A stretch of 64,000 bases of DNA from Globodera rostochiensis (Eukaryota; Nematoda; Chromadorea; Rhabditida; Heteroderidae), in contig JAEVLN010000001.1 in the NCBI GenBank assembly GCA_018350325.1, forward strand, positions 4,927,254-4,991,253. The letters run 5' to 3'. Under the pieces are notes generated by a model, which ran no database searches, was not told the DNA's origin, and worked only from the letters and a program-made list of their open reading frames with translations. Position numbers and translations under genes: made by a program. Positions 62,144 through 64,000 of this stretch are shown here, one piece after another. Position 1 is the stretch's first letter. Every line of letters starts with the position of its first letter.

Positions 62144-64000
62144 ATGCATTTCGGATGTTTATTTTTCTTTCTGAGGAGGGTAAAACGTACAAAATCTGAG
62201 CTGCTTGCTCTTTATATCGTTCGCTCGACATACTCTCGAAGAGTTCGCAAATGCTTTACCGCTGAAAAGCCGGACTGCCGCCATTTTGCCGTTACACCGA
62301 TCGACGGCATGCCGGTAGTGCCACAGCCAGTCATTCCCTGCGCGATGTGCCGTCTTCATTGGCGGAATCAGCTGCACGGCTTCTCCTTTATGTTGCAGGT
62401 CACTCACTGAAAATGCCTTCCCCTCGGCTTTTCCTCTTTTTCTGTCCTTATCCTTCCCCCCCCCTTCGGCGGCTTCACCTACAAAATTCGCCGCATTTTC
62501 ACAGAGAAAAAGCATCGCTCAGAGAGTCGTTTGGTTTGTGGTCATTTGCCTACTTTTTGTGATGGCACTTTACTTCTCGGTTGTGTTGCTGAAAGAATAC
62601 GTGGACAGGAGAGTTGTCAGTAGACTAAGCAAAAGACAACAAATAAATGCTTACAATCAATCCGTCCGTTCAGGTCACCCTTAACACCATCCACCAGGTT
62701 CCGTCTACAGCAAGCAGTCCAAGTCCATCTTCTAAAATCAATTCAGGTCCAGCGTCTTCACTTCCCGAATCTCTCTTTTTGTCCCAAACACGTGGACACA
62801 GTGAATTTCACTGGCATCGAAAATGGTTCAATTTTTTTTTGCCTCAATCGGCGGCAGCTAATTTCGACGATTTTCCAAAAAAGATTTGCGCTTTCATTTG
62901 CCCTTTATGGCCGACTACCAAATTAACCAACTGCTGATGTTCGCAATGGCTGGCGCCGGTTTTCAGCATTTTGACTCGTACACAAAATTAGTGAAGCGAT
63001 CGGAAGTCGAAGAGTTGGCGGATTTATTCCGGCATTGGAGAGGCAATCGCAGCAATTTGGAGTTCTTCAAGTTCTTTTTTGAGGAAAACGGGTACAAATG
63101 TGAACAGGTCCAAATGATCAGAATCGGAATTTTTCCCCAAAATGCCGCGTTTCTCAGCTCTTCCAAACTTGCTATTACGGCAAGCGCGAGATCCCTTGCT
63201 GCGATTTGTTCAGGCCAAACTGTGAGCCAATTCCCTTCCCCCCCCCCCGCCCTCCCCGGAGAAGTGCCGTCCCTTAAGAATCCCCCCCCCGGCCCCGCCC
63301 GCTCCCAATCCCCCCCCCCCCTCCCCGGAGAAGTGCCGTCCCTTAAGAATCCCCCCCCGGCCCCGCCCGCTCCCAATCCCCCCCCCCTCCCCGGAGAAGT
63401 GCCGTCCCTTAAATCCCCCCCCGGCCCCGCCCGCTCCCAATCCCCCCCCCCTCCCCGGAGAAGTGCCGTCTTAAGAATCCCCCCCCCCCGGCCCCGCCCG
63501 CTCCCAATCCCCCCCCCCCCCTCCCCGGAAGTGCCGTCCCTTAAGAATCCCCCCCCGCGCTCCCAATCCCCCCCCCCTCCCCGGAGGTGCCGTCCCTTAA
63601 GAATCCCCCCCCCGCGCTCCCAATCCCCCCCCCCTCCCCGGAGATGCCGCTTAAGAATCCCCCCCGGCCCCGCCCGCTCCCAGCTCACAAGCACAAAAGG
63701 GTAAAGTAATGGGGCAATTCATCACCCGCAAGACGTTATGATGCGCGGTCGCTGCTTTATCATGCGCGAATTTGCGCAGACGGAGCCGGACGAAGCGGGC
63801 AAGCTTATGTTTTTCTTCCACCAAATGCACTCGCCCTTTTTGGACGCCGAAGGAACTCAGGCAAATCTTTGGCCAACAACAGAATCGGGCCAAGAAGAAT
63901 GATAATTATTGCTCAGAAGCAGATAGTGGCTTATATATCGCAGCTGTACGAAGACATCCCCACCTTCCCCCGCTTCTACCTGAACAACCACACTTGGTAC
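62144..64000 (+). CDS. DEG/ENaC sodium-channel subunit, partial (3' end outside window)
   Basis: Degenerin/epithelial sodium-channel family, two-TM trimeric cation channel of the plasma membrane. An N-terminal exon contains the His-Gly gating motif in NQLHGFSFMLQ, joined to RKSIAQRVVWFVVICLLFVM, which is TM1. The post-TM1 signature follows as VTLNTIHQVQRLHFPNLSFC and PKHVDTVNFTGIEN. The finger region includes LFRHWRGNRSNLEFFKFF and YKCEQ, then LFQTCYYGKREIPCCDLF, a Cys-rich family hallmark, and RGRCFIMREFAQTEPDEAGK. The last exon seen begins KQIVAYISQLYEDIP after a GC-AG intron (63861-63916). TM2 and the selectivity filter lie beyond the window. The start at 62144 is the first Met in frame; an upstream exon is possible. 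Confidence 0.85.
63236..63688. repeat. C-run minisatellite with GAAGTGCCGTCCCTTAAGAATC spacer
   Basis: About seven units of CTCCCCGGAGAAGTGCCGTC, CCTTAAGAATCCCC and GGCCCCGCCCGCTCCCAATC with C runs. Later copies carry short deletions. It fills an intron of the DEG/ENaC gene. Confidence 0.85.

Noticed and set aside
62159..62515. Minus-strand frame with TAKWRQSGFSAVKHLRTL-like text in one frame
   Set aside because: The plus strand of the same segment encodes the DEG/ENaC His-Gly motif and joins in phase to TM1, so the minus frame is a shadow.
1..64000. tRNA, rRNA or operon structure
   Set aside because: By eye I saw no convincing tRNA B-box with matching A-box and no rRNA segment. Same-strand neighbours are spaced at about 0.8 kb or more, too far for typical nematode operons.

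Overview
The window looks like nuclear DNA of a plant-parasitic (tylenchid, possibly cyst-) nematode. The gene families are those of nematodes: an FMRFamide-type peptide receptor, two tandem innexins, a DEG/ENaC channel, an ionotropic-receptor-like channel, a claudin-like protein and a classical cadherin with the HMR-1A/HMR-1B isoform layout. Most introns are about 31-100 nt, and several open reading frames can only be joined across GC-AG introns, a feature I recall as frequent in Globodera. The species assignment is inference; no rRNA or other species marker is present. Every gene model below was built by hand from splice signals, reading phase and family motifs.

Layout. 1-1266: AT-rich intergenic with a TCTCGG-rich dispersed repeat. 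1267-3317 (-): FRPR-type GPCR. 3318-6173: intergenic, poly-G tracts. 6174-7026 (-): claudin-like four-TM protein. 7950-10519 (+): ionotropic receptor. 10943-12243 (+): poorly resolved gene with weak TMEM231 resemblance. 12379-13492 (-): secreted EF-hand protein. 14465-15933 (-): short-chain dehydrogenase. 16701-18485 and 19922-21521 (-): two innexins. 22738-24638 (-): TMEM144-like transporter. 25484-27746 (-): ABC-transporter-like membrane protein without nucleotide-binding domains. 28625-30103 (-): helical protein of unknown family. 33926-59858 (+): a giant classical cadherin, hmr-1-like, that fills about 40 percent of the window, with an internal second first exon at 53102. 59860-61515 (-): RING finger fused to a degenerate Ras-like domain, ending one base from the cadherin stop. 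62144-64000 (+): DEG/ENaC subunit cut by the window end.

Many products are cell-surface or junction proteins (cadherin, claudin-like, innexins, ion channels, a peptide receptor), but no operon or pathway logic is visible; the genes look like ordinary neighbours. Non-coding DNA is dominated by very long G/C homopolymer runs, often built into minisatellites whose unit is a short unique spacer plus a G or C run. These lie in introns and intergenic DNA and never in an exon I could define.

The most noteworthy items are the NBD-less ABC-like protein, the RING plus pseudo-Ras fusion, the two-promoter cadherin whose two alternative upstream exons meet the same shared exon in the same phase, and the cluster of GC-AG introns.
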